Shown here: one piece after another, positions 34,081 to 42,836 of the stretch
Position numbering within the stretch: position 1 is the first letter of the stretch
Layout: each line of letters starts with the position of its first letter
Source of the DNA: Micromonosporaceae bacterium
GTDB lineage: Bacteria > Actinomycetota > Actinomycetes > Mycobacteriales > Micromonosporaceae
Reading direction: 5' to 3'
Assembly (NCBI GenBank): GCA_016880465.1
Contig: JAEHDK010000059.1
Location: 1-42,836 of the forward strand
DNA length: 42,836 bases
The notes under the pieces: model-generated
The model's input: the letters and a program-made list of their open reading frames with translations, nothing else
Databases searched by the model: none
Told to the model about the DNA's origin: nothing
Made by a program: the position numbers and the translations under genes

Positions 34081-35217
34081 ATGGCCACCGTACCTGAGCA
34101 GCATGTCGAGACCATCGTCATTGGCGGCGGGCAAGCCGGCCTGTCGGTGGGATACCACCTGGCCCGACGGGGTCGTCCATTCCTCATCCTTGATGCGGCC
34201 GAGCGGATCGGCGACTCGTGGCGCCAGCGATGGGACTCGTTGCGGCTCTTCACTCCGGCGCAGTTCGACGGGTTGGACGGAATGCCGTTTCCGGCGCCTG
34301 CGCATTCGTTCCCCAGCAAGGACGAGATGGCGGACTACCTGCAGGCGTACGCCGACCGCTTTCGCCTGCCGGTGCGAACCGGCGTGCGCGTGGACGCGCT
34401 GTCCCGTGCCGGCAAGGCGTTCGCCGTCCACGCGAGCGAGCACCGGTTCACGGCGGATAACGTCGTGGTTGCGATGTCGAACTTCCAGCAGCCGCGGGTG
34501 CCGGACTTCGCTGACGTGCTGCACTCCGGCATCGTCCAGCTGCATTCCGCGCAGTACAACCGTCCCGCACAGCTCAAGCCTGGCAGCGTATTGATCGTCG
34601 GTGCCGGCAACTCCGGCGCCGAGCTCGGTATGGAACTAGTTCGCGCTCATCCTGTCTGCCTGTCTGGCCGCGACACCGGCCACATCCCGTTTCGTATCGA
34701 GGGGCGGGCGAGCCGGGTGATTCTTGGTCGCGCTGTGCTGCGGGGGATGTTCCACCGCGTACTTACCGTGACCTCGCCGATAGGCCGCAGGGTTCGCCCC
34801 AAGGTGCTCACCGCTGGCGGACCACTCATTCGCGTCAAACCTAAGGATCTCACCGCGGCCGGGATCGAGCGCGTCGCCCGCGTCGTCGGCGCACGCGACG
34901 GGTTGCCGTTGCTGGCCGACGGCCGGACCCTGCAGGTATCCAACGTCATCTGGTGCACCGGGTTCAATCCGGGATTCTCCTGGATCCGTCTTCCCGTTCT
35001 CGACGGACACGAGCCGCGCCACCGGAGCGGACTCGTGCCCAGCGCGCCCGGCCTGTACTTCGTGGGTCTGCACTTCCTGCACGCGATGTCGTCCGGCATG
35101 ATCCACGGCGTCGGTCGCGACGCCCAGCGTATTGCGGACGCGATCGGAGCGCGTGGTGGGCAGACCAGATCTGAGAGGGCCTCGCTGGGCCGGCATCTGC
35201 CGGTCCGGACCACGTAA
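34081..35217 (+). CDS. FAD-dependent monooxygenase-type oxidoreductase
   Basis: A 378-residue flavoprotein of the flavin-containing monooxygenase/Trk-like NAD(P)/FAD family. FAD motif VIGGGQAGLSVGYHLARRGR, G-x-G-x-x-G at 15-20; a W-R-x-R-W/D-S-L-R-L-F-T-P pattern after it is typical of FMO-like enzymes. NADPH motif VLIVGAGNSGAELGMELVR with GAGNSG at 174-179. Near the C-terminus IWCTGFNPGFSW and GLYFVGLHFLHAMSSGMIHG match the ATG/FAD C-terminal loop. ATG 34081-34083 has a GGGG site eight bases upstream; the GTG at 34072 is the alternative. Likely hydroxylates or sulfoxidises a small molecule. The LuxR-type gene next to it may regulate it. Confidence 0.92.
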   Translation: MATVPEQHVETIVIGGGQAGLSVGYHLARRGRPFLILDAAERIGDSWRQRWDSLRLFTPAQFDGLDGMPFPAPAHSFPSKDEMADYLQAYADRFRLPVRTGVRVDALSRAGKAFAVHASEHRFTADNVVVAMSNFQQPRVPDFADVLHSGIVQLHSAQYNRPAQLKPGSVLIVGAGNSGAELGMELVRAHPVCLSGRDTGHIPFRIEGRASRVILGRAVLRGMFHRVLTVTSPIGRRVRPKVLTAGGPLIRVKPKDLTAAGIERVARVVGARDGLPLLADGRTLQVSNVIWCTGFNPGFSWIRLPVLDGHEPRHRSGLVPSAPGLYFVGLHFLHAMSSGMIHGVGRDAQRIADAIGARGGQTRSERASLGRHLPVRTT

Positions 35218-35399
35218 GGCGGCACGGGACGGCTGCACTGAGGGTGTTCAGCCGAGCTTGTCCCGCCCGGCAAGCCAGCCGCGAGGTTCGGGCCGGCCGA
35301 GTCGACCGTCGCGCGCTGCGACCATCGCCTGGTACAACGACGGCGGGCTCCACCGACGCCCGGACACCGTCACGGGAGGGCGACGGTTGTCTCGTCGCG

Positions 35400-35759
35400 G
35401 TGGAAGCACAGTTGACCGAGGCTATGCGTCAGTACGCCGACGGGATCCGGTTGACCAACGACATCCTGCACAAGGCCCGGCGGCGGGTGGTCGCCGGCCC
35501 GGCCACGACCAACACGGCGCCGGATGGCCGGCCCGCAACCACGCTGACCGTGGCTGCGCACGTGGATGCTGCGATGGCGGAGACCGCGGACATGACTGAG
35601 TGCGTCGTCGTGCGGTTCAACGCACCGGTTGTCACCTTCCACCACGAGGTGTGGCTCGACCCGACCAGCGGTTCAGATCATCGCAAGACCATCGTCGAGA
35701 CGCCTCCGAAGCCGATGACCGAGACCTGGGGGACACGTCCGCGTTTCCGTGGAGGGTGA
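35400..35759 (+). CDS. Small hypothetical protein with two recognisable halves
   Basis: A 119-residue ORF. The first half (QLTEAMRQYADGIRLTNDIL then HKARRR) resembles the N-terminal cytoplasmic part of actinobacterial proteins that normally continue into a transmembrane helix. The second half (TECVVVRFNAPVVTFHHEVW then LDPTSGSDHRK) resembles an extracellular beta-domain seen in such proteins. The membrane segment expected between them is absent, so this may be an internal-deletion product or a different protein altogether. GTG 35400 is the assumed start, with a weak ribosome binding site. No function is assigned. Confidence 0.45.
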   Translation: MEAQLTEAMRQYADGIRLTNDILHKARRRVVAGPATTNTAPDGRPATTLTVAAHVDAAMAETADMTECVVVRFNAPVVTFHHEVWLDPTSGSDHRKTIVETPPKPMTETWGTRPRFRGG

Positions 35760-36067
35760 CGCCGGCTCCGACGACTTCTGGGTGAACGCCGAAAGGTACC
35801 GGGTCGGCCGGGTACACCCGCATCCCCGCGCCGTCGCCGGAGCCGAGTACCGGCCGCTGAGAACCTCACCGTCGAAGCCTGCTGGGCACCGTGCCAGATG
35901 GCGCGGAAACGGGCACGCCGCGGACTCATCGCACGGCCGGCCCGGCCAGGTCAGTGCCGGTCGACAGCACTGGGGGGCGGATGGTCCTCGACCACCTGGG
36001 CAGCATTAGCACGCGGTCTTCCAGTGCGGCTCGAGCTGGTCGGTGGTTGCTTGGCTAGTCTGACGCG
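35760..36067. other. Gene-free stretch upstream of the phosphotransferase
   Basis: No coding homology was recognised; presumably carries the promoter of the phosphotransferase, but no clear elements were seen. Confidence 0.3.
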
Positions 36068-37072
36068 GTGGCTGATCTGATTGCGTACGTACGGGCCGCG
36101 TTCGCGCTCGACGCGACGGCACCCGCGTCGCTCTCGCCCGGCGGTCGCGGCGCGCTGGGCCAGGTCTTCCGGTTGGAGGTCGGGTCGCGGCGGTACGCGG
36201 TGAAGGAGATCTTTCGCGTGGGCGCGCCTGATCCATTGCTGCTCGCGGCTGAGCGGGAATTCACCCGGCGGGCGGCCGGGGCAGGTGTGCGGTTGCCGGC
36301 GAGCCATCCCACCGCGGATGGTCGCCTCGTGGTGCCGATGCCGGATGGCGGCGGATGGCTGCGGCTCTACGACTGGCTGGACGCCGGGCCGGCCGATCTG
36401 ACTGCGCCGGACCTGCCGACTCGTCTGGGCGACCTGCTTGGCCGGCTGCACCGGTGCGCACTCCCGTGCCATTGCGAACCGGACGGCTCGCCGCCCGACG
36501 ACTGGTTCGACAAGCCGCCTGTGGCGTCGGTGTGGTCGGCTCTCGCCGAGGCGGCGTCCGCCGCTGGTGCCGGATGGGCGCCGGTGTTGGCCGCTCGGGT
36601 AAGCCTTATCGAGGCCATCACGGCGTTGGCGAATTCGGCGGACTCGGCCGCGATGTTCACCTGTCACCGCGACCTGCATCCGGAGAACGTACTGGTTACC
36701 GGCGAGGGGGAGTTGGCCGTCGTCGACTGGGACAACCTCGGCCCGGCAGAGCTGAGTCGTGAGCTCGCCAAAGTCGTCCTCGACTGGTTCTACGACAACG
36801 ACACGCTCGCAACTGGCGCGGTGTGCGCGATGCTCGCCGCGTACCGCGCTGCCGGGGGCTCCGGCAGGCTGACCGGCACCGACACGTTCGGGTTCGCCGT
36901 CGCGGCCCGCCTCAACTTTCTGAACCGCCAGGTCGACATCGCACTGGATCCGGCGACGGAGGATCGGCACAGGGCATGGGCGGTGCGTGAGATCGACGAG
37001 GCGCTACGCATCCTGCCGACGCCGGCCGTCTTCGCCGAGCTGGTCGCGATCGACGAGCGGATCGGTCGCTAG
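36068..37072 (+). CDS. Aminoglycoside-phosphotransferase-family kinase
   Basis: A 334-residue APH/choline-kinase fold protein that would transfer the gamma-phosphate of ATP to a small-molecule hydroxyl. Seen: the nucleotide lobe with RRYAVKEIFRVG (Lys46 as the ATP contact), an inter-lobe stretch GGGWLRLYDWLDAG, the catalytic loop CHRDLHPENVLV with Asp202 as base and Asn207, and the metal Asp in VVDWDNLGPAEL (220-222). Length is typical. GTG 36068-36070 is the start with a weak site. Resistance to an aminoglycoside is only one possibility; many actinobacterial members phosphorylate other metabolites. The gene stands alone with a 245-base gap before the convergent ABC exporter. Confidence 0.9.
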   Translation: MADLIAYVRAAFALDATAPASLSPGGRGALGQVFRLEVGSRRYAVKEIFRVGAPDPLLLAAEREFTRRAAGAGVRLPASHPTADGRLVVPMPDGGGWLRLYDWLDAGPADLTAPDLPTRLGDLLGRLHRCALPCHCEPDGSPPDDWFDKPPVASVWSALAEAASAAGAGWAPVLAARVSLIEAITALANSADSAAMFTCHRDLHPENVLVTGEGELAVVDWDNLGPAELSRELAKVVLDWFYDNDTLATGAVCAMLAAYRAAGGSGRLTGTDTFGFAVAARLNFLNRQVDIALDPATEDRHRAWAVREIDEALRILPTPAVFAELVAIDERIGR

Positions 37073-37317
37073 CTCATCCGGCGTTCACCGGGTCGCATCA
37101 GCTGTACTGCCTGCGGCTCGGCTGCTTGCCCAGCAGCTCGCACACCAGGCGCCGCAGCGCGTACGCCGGCTGGTCCTCGCCGCCACCAGGCCGGGGCTCG
37201 GCGGCATACCGGGCTCGCCCCGTGTCCTGCTCGCACTGGCCACGCCACGCCGGTACACCCAGCCCGACCCGGGCGGTGGGCGTCCAACGGTCACCAGTAG
37301 CTGGCCTCAGTCGAGGA

Positions 37318-39240
37318 TCAACGACCGGCGTGGGAACGGAGCGGCACGTCGTCATGCTCCGCGCCGTCCGCCTCGACACCGAGGAAGCCACCGGACTGCC
37401 GGGCCCACAGCGCGGCGTAGAGACCGCCACGGGCGAGCAGGGCCGCGTGCGTACCCTCCTGGACGATCCGTCCCGCGTCGAGGACGACGATCCGGTCCAT
37501 CCGCGCGATCGTCGAGAGCCGGTGCGCGATCGCGATGACCGTCCGACCCTCCATCACCTGGTCGAGCGTGTCCTGGATCGCCGCCTCGACCGCTGAGTCC
37601 AACGCCGAGGTGGCCTCGTCCAGAACGAGAATGGGCGCGTCCTTGTAGATCGCCCGGGCGAGCGCGACCCGCTGCCGCTGGCCGCCGGAGAGCGTGACGC
37701 CGCGCTCACCGACGTGGGCGTCGTAGCCGCTGCGACCGTCCAGGTCTCGGAGTACGGAGATGAACCCGTCGGCCGCGGCCTTGCGTGCCGCCGCCTCGAT
37801 CGCGGCATCGGTGATCGGACTCGTCGGGTTGGTCGCGTCCTCGAAGGCCCGACTGCCGTATGCGATGTTGTCGCGGACAGAGCGGTGCAGGAGCATCGCC
37901 TCCTGGGTCACCATCGCGATCTGCCGGCGCAGGCTCTCTTGGGTCACGGTGGCGATGTCCTGGCCGTCGATCTCGATCGTCCCCGCCTCCGGCTCGAAGA
38001 ACCGGAGCACCAGGTTGACCAACGTCGACTTGCCCGCGCCGGACCGCCCGACCAGGCCGACCTTCTCGCCGGCCGCGACGTCGAGCGAGACTCTGTCGAG
38101 GCCGCCCTCGCCCTTGCCGTAGTGGTGCATGACTTCGGTGAGCCGGATCCGACCGCCGCGTACGACGAGGGCGTCGGCGCCGGGGCGATCGGCGATGACC
38201 AACGGCTGCGCGATCGTGCGCAGCGCCCGCCGGAGCGCGCCCACCGAACCGAACAGCGACGAGACCCCGTCGAGCAGCCACTCGGCCATCGAGCTGATGC
38301 GGAAGCTCAGGGCCAGCGCGGCCGCGATCAGGCCGAGCGGCGCCGCACCGGCGTGCCACAGCGCGACGCCGTAGCCGATCAGCCCGACCATCAGCACTCC
38401 GCCAAGGGCCATCACCCCGACGTTCATCGTCACTTCGACGCGTTGGACGCCCAAGTGCGCCTGGCGCGCCGCGGCGAAGACCCGTCGGCTTTCCCGGTCC
38501 TCCTCGGCCCGGTTGGCGAACAGCGCGAGCGTATCGATGTTGACGTACGAGTCGACCAACATTCCGGTAAGCGCCGAGTTCGCGTCCTGCAACCGTTCGG
38601 AGGCGCGGCGATAGCGCGGCACGACGTACACCATCAGGCCGGCGTACAGGGCGATCCAGACTCCGAGCGGCAACACCATGCGCGGGTCAATCGAGGCCAG
38701 CAGCCAGACCGAGCCCACGATGTAGGCGACGACGAACGCGAGCGTGTGTATCACGTTGTACGCCGATGTGCTGGCCGCGGCGCCACCGTCGCGGACCCAG
38801 GTGGCGATCCTGCCGGCGAGGTCGTTCCGGAACCACCCGATCGACTGCCGCGAGACGTACCGATGCGCCCGCCAGAGCGCGAGAGTCTGCGCGTTGGGCC
38901 GGAAGGCGATGTCGTCCAGGCCCTCGCTCAGCAGGTGGACCAGTGGCCGGACGACGAGGACCAGGGCCGCGATGGCGAGCAGTTCGACGCCGTGGGTTTC
39001 CCAGAGCCTCGCGGGGGAGGTCGCGGCGAGCGTGTCGACCAGCCGACCGGAGTACCCGATCAGCCAGACCTCGATGCCGGCGCTCACGACGGTGAACGCG
39101 AGGCTGGCTGCCACGACGATGCGCAGCGGCCGGAACTCACGGACCAGAAACGACCAGACGCCTCCCGGCGGCGTACCCACCTCGGGGGTATCGAAAGGAT
39201 CGACCGTATTCTCGAGGAGACGGAAGAGGAGACGAAACAC
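37318..39240 (-). CDS. ABC exporter, fused transmembrane and ATPase domains
   Basis: A 640-residue half-transporter of the type I exporter (MsbA/MDR-like) kind. Six helices in residues 35-335 (FRPLRIVVAASLAFTVV, LLAIAALVLVVRPLVHLL and others) are followed by the nucleotide domain: Walker A GRSGAGKS (398-405), Q-loop MVTQEAMLLHRSVRDNIAYG, signature LSGGQ (517-521), Walker B ILVLDEATSALDS (537-549) and H-loop IAIAHRLS. GTG 39238-39240 has GGAGG about eight bases upstream. Probably a homodimer, exporting an unknown lipid, peptide or drug. A tiny ORF with a strong ribosome binding site lies directly upstream on the same strand. The C-terminal tail (GAEHDDVPLRSHAGR) is not conserved. Confidence 0.94.
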   Translation of the reverse strand: MFRLLFRLLENTVDPFDTPEVGTPPGGVWSFLVREFRPLRIVVAASLAFTVVSAGIEVWLIGYSGRLVDTLAATSPARLWETHGVELLAIAALVLVVRPLVHLLSEGLDDIAFRPNAQTLALWRAHRYVSRQSIGWFRNDLAGRIATWVRDGGAAASTSAYNVIHTLAFVVAYIVGSVWLLASIDPRMVLPLGVWIALYAGLMVYVVPRYRRASERLQDANSALTGMLVDSYVNIDTLALFANRAEEDRESRRVFAAARQAHLGVQRVEVTMNVGVMALGGVLMVGLIGYGVALWHAGAAPLGLIAAALALSFRISSMAEWLLDGVSSLFGSVGALRRALRTIAQPLVIADRPGADALVVRGGRIRLTEVMHHYGKGEGGLDRVSLDVAAGEKVGLVGRSGAGKSTLVNLVLRFFEPEAGTIEIDGQDIATVTQESLRRQIAMVTQEAMLLHRSVRDNIAYGSRAFEDATNPTSPITDAAIEAAARKAAADGFISVLRDLDGRSGYDAHVGERGVTLSGGQRQRVALARAIYKDAPILVLDEATSALDSAVEAAIQDTLDQVMEGRTVIAIAHRLSTIARMDRIVVLDAGRIVQEGTHAALLARGGLYAALWARQSGGFLGVEADGAEHDDVPLRSHAGR

Positions 39241-39316
39241 GAATGCCCTCCAGGCATGCAGGATTGGGATCGTCAGAGGAAGGGCCCGAACACGAGCTCC
39301 GCATCGGCACCGGCGT

Positions 39317-39346
39317 TCAGCGCGGGAAGGTGCCGAGTGTCCTCAT
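39317..39346 (-). CDS. Very short ORF with strong ribosome binding site upstream of the ABC exporter
   Basis: ATG 39344-39346 is preceded by AAGGAG with a seven-base gap, the best Shine-Dalgarno match in this part of the window, yet the frame encodes only MRTLGTFPR and stops (39317-39319). The overlapping minus-one frame continues for 16 codons as ALNAGADAELVFGPFL to a stop at 39273. One inserted or deleted base would give a 24-residue peptide MRTLGTFP-ALNAGADAELVF-GPFL. The exporter GTG is 32 bases beyond that stop. Possibilities: an upstream regulatory peptide, a decayed or frameshift-made small peptide that the exporter handles, or a chance site. Undecided. Confidence 0.4.
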   Translation of the reverse strand: MRTLGTFPR

Positions 39347-39429
39347 GAGTCGATCTCCTTCGCGTCTCGTCGCTTGCCGGCGAGCCTAGCCAGGAGCGCC
39401 GACCGTGGCACCCGGATTTCGGGTGGTAC

Positions 39430-39463
39430 GCCTCGCCGGGTGCTGCTCGGTACCCGGCGAGGC
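39430..39463 (-). repeat. Perfect 12-bp inverted repeat upstream of the short ORF
   Basis: GCCTCGCCGGGT (39430-39441) and ACCCGGCGAGGC (39452-39463) pair perfectly with a ten-base loop. It sits about 85 bases upstream of the short ORF start on the minus strand. There is no following T-run, so it is not a standard terminator. It may be an operator, an mRNA hairpin, or an unusual terminator. Confidence 0.55.
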
Positions 39464-39758
39464 GCCACACCCCAGACATCATGCATCTCGTGGCTGGCCG
39501 CGCCCCGACACGACCTCATCAGCCGATAGACTGCTGCGGCCTGGCCGACCTGCGGTTCGGGCTGCAGGTCGGCATCAGCGGCGGCACGGCCAAACTTCGC
39601 CCTGTCGACATCATCTGATCCGGCCGCGACCACCGCTCCTCGTTCTGCTTGCGCCTCCTGCGATCCGACGACCGATGACGGCAGGACACTGCACCAAGGA
39701 ATCCGTCAAGGTGAGAGGCTCTCCGGACAGGCCGGTCGCGTAGTGACGCGGCGCCGTT

Positions 39759-39783
39759 GTCTGCGGAGGAGGACGACGCAGAC
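39759..39783 (-). terminator. Possible terminator hairpin downstream of the GH3 gene
   Basis: GTCTGCG (39759-39765) and CGCAGAC (39777-39783) form a seven-base stem with an 11-base loop, eleven bases beyond the GH3 stop on the minus strand. No U-run follows, so it would be the U-less type often proposed in actinobacteria. Confidence 0.35.
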
Positions 39784-39793
39784 CGGTCACTTC

Positions 39794-41647
<1,854 letters not shown>

Positions 41648-42537
41648 GGTGTCATCCCTGTCGCAGTGTCGGCATTGGAAAGAACCCGATCTAATTGTGA
41701 AGGTTCGATGGAGCGCCGGTCAATGGGACCACCAGGTGGCACGGCCGTGGTCGGCGGCCTCCCACTGCCGCCGACGGCGGCTCCCAGTCGCACCAGCCGC
41801 CGGGCCCGTGTGCGCGGAAGCGGCTCCGGTACTCAACGGCCGAGGGGGTAGATGTGCCGGATAACGAGCCGCACAAGCAGGCCGAACAGATGCGGAGCCA
41901 GGCATCCTCGACCGCGCCGCTCGGACGACAAAGCGGTCCGGTCCTACAAGCAGACGCTGGAGTCGGCGGAGTGGGCCTCGACCGGGTCGAACTCGTCCGG
42001 CTCCACCCGCGGAGCACCCGGCAGAGCGGTACGGCGCACATCGGTGCGCCGTACCGCGATCCATAGTGGATAGTGCGGCCGGGCCGCACTGCGGCAGCCG
42101 TCACGGGGTGCGAGTCACGCTTGCGTGGTCCATGTAGTATTCGCGGGCGAACTCCCAGGTGCCGGCGAGCCGCTGGACGCCATCGGCGCGGGCTCGACGA
42201 GCGATGCGGCACTGTGCCAGCCGGACAACGGTGACTGTTCGGGGTTGGCGTGGCATGGTGAACGGCGCGTCGCTGGCCGGAGAGGGTCGGCCCGCTGACG
42301 GCCGGGATGCGGGTGCGGTCGTCGCCGTACCACTGACCGCCCTGGTGTGCCCGTGTCTGGCAGGTGCCCCGTTCTTGGCTGACGGCGCGGTCTCCACCGC
42401 GGAATCCCAGTTCGATGCATGGGCGAATGCGGCCGGGTGGCGCGCCACCGACCCCTCGACCGGCTGACCTCGACTGTTAGGATCGGCCGCCATGACGGCG
42501 GGTACACGTCGACGGCGACCTCGGCCCGGGTCCTGGG
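41648..42537. other. Long stretch without a recognisable gene
   Basis: Several GC-rich frames overlap on both strands; none has a ribosome binding site with matching homology. The left end must carry the GH3 promoter. A short minus-strand segment near 42105-42200 (RLAGTWEFAREYYMDHASVT) has protein-like composition and may be another relic. Confidence 0.35.
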
Positions 42538-42831
42538 CTACGGCCTGCTCGAGGCGACGTATTTGGTAGCCGCGTTCATGTGCGTGGTAACCGGGTTGCC
42601 GTCGGTCAAGCGTCCCCATGCCGTGATGAAGTCCTGCCAGGTGCGGCGGCCGAACAGCATGTCCCCCGGCTTGGCCATGGCCTTGGCCATCTCGCGGCCC
42701 ATCACCCCGTCGTTGTACCGCTGGCCCCAGCCGCCGTGCGTGAAGCCGCCGCGGGTGTCCTCGTCCGGGCGGCCGAGGCCCTGCACGACGCCGTCGAGGG
42801 TGACCCACATCGTGACCGTGATCGAACGCAT
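42538..42831 (-). pseudogene. Dihydrofolate reductase/RibD C-terminal-like protein, truncated
   Basis: A 97-residue ORF starting MRSITVTMWVTLDGVVQGLG, followed by DMLFGRRTWQDFITAWGRLT and HMNAATKYVASSRP, then stops. This matches the first half of the actinobacterial DHFR/RibD-like reductase family (D-G-V-x-Q-G, L-L-F-G-R-R-T-Y-x-x-F, N-x-x-x-K-Y-V-A-S). Full members have about 190-200 residues, with the NADPH loop after the K-Y-V-A-S strand; here that half is absent. The downstream sequence does not continue the match clearly in other frames. The start (ATG 42829-42831) is just inside the window edge, so its ribosome binding site is not visible. Confidence 0.7.
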
Positions 42832-42836
42832 GGACC

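Larger units (their letters stand above)
39347..39793. other. Intergenic region between the short ORF/exporter unit and the GH3 gene
   Basis: Apart from the inverted repeat at 39430-39463 and the hairpin at 39759-39783, no coding homology was recognised. The exporter promoter should lie here. One minus-strand frame is open but has neither a site nor a recognisable family. Confidence 0.35.

Noticed and set aside
35951-36970. A 339-codon minus-strand frame antisense to the phosphotransferase
   Set aside because: The plus-strand gene has complete kinase motifs; the antisense frame has none.
36068-37072. Naming the phosphotransferase as an aminoglycoside resistance gene
   Set aside because: Only the general kinase motifs are visible; substrate specificity cannot be read from them.
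38000-39348. A 544-codon plus-strand frame antisense to the ABC exporter
   Set aside because: It is the mirror of a well-supported ABC gene and has arginine/aspartate-rich composition typical of antisense GC-rich frames.
41691-41715. Possible tRNA T-arm (a GGTTCGA match)
   Set aside because: No acceptor or anticodon stem pairing surrounds it.

Overview
The window looks like chromosome of a high-GC actinobacterium, most likely a Micromonosporaceae-type filamentous actinomycete. Evidence: most genes are strongly GC-rich at third positions, GTG and TTG starts are frequent, and several families are typical of the group (GAF-ANTAR regulators, a DUF4193 zinc-ribbon protein, a tandem-GNAT protein, an LCP ligase). 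The genus assignment is inference. No tRNA, rRNA or CRISPR array was seen.

Region by region. 0-6.4 kb: a collapsed two-component system (response regulator with its middle missing, frameshifted histidine kinase), a nitronate monooxygenase-like gene, a thioredoxin-like relic, an epoxide hydrolase, an ABC ATPase relic, then an intact ATPase/permease exporter pair with an upstream membrane protein. 6.5-13.5 kb: a group II intron reverse transcriptase relic, a sigma-region-2-only protein, two GAF-ANTAR regulators, a BON-domain relic, small conserved proteins, an IS21 IstB relic and a redoxin/2OG-Fe(II) oxygenase fusion. 13.5-16.7 kb: an MDR oxidoreductase and a tandem GNAT protein between two integrase relics.

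16.7-31.8 kb is an exopolysaccharide or capsule locus of the Wzx/Wzy kind: five glycosyltransferases, an O-antigen ligase/polymerase-like protein, a flippase, an LCP-family ligase and a polyprenyl-phosphate sugar-1-phosphate transferase. The expected logic is: sugar transferase primes the lipid carrier, glycosyltransferases extend the unit, flippase exports it, polymerase joins units, and LCP attaches the chain to the wall. The sugar aminotransferase (DegT family) and a methyltransferase in this locus are broken, and a group II intron 3' relic plus a transposase tail lie inside it. The core genes (about 19.4-28.3 kb) are visibly AT-richer than the flanks, which suggests acquisition by transfer.

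31.8-42.8 kb: a TPR/LuxR regulator beside a flavin monooxygenase, a small hypothetical protein, a phosphotransferase, a large ABC exporter preceded by a tiny ORF with a strong ribosome binding site, a secreted GH3 glucosidase, and a truncated DHFR/RibD-like gene at the right edge.

The most striking overall property is the density of gene relics: more than a dozen broken, truncated or frameshifted genes in 43 kb, of both chromosomal and mobile origin.
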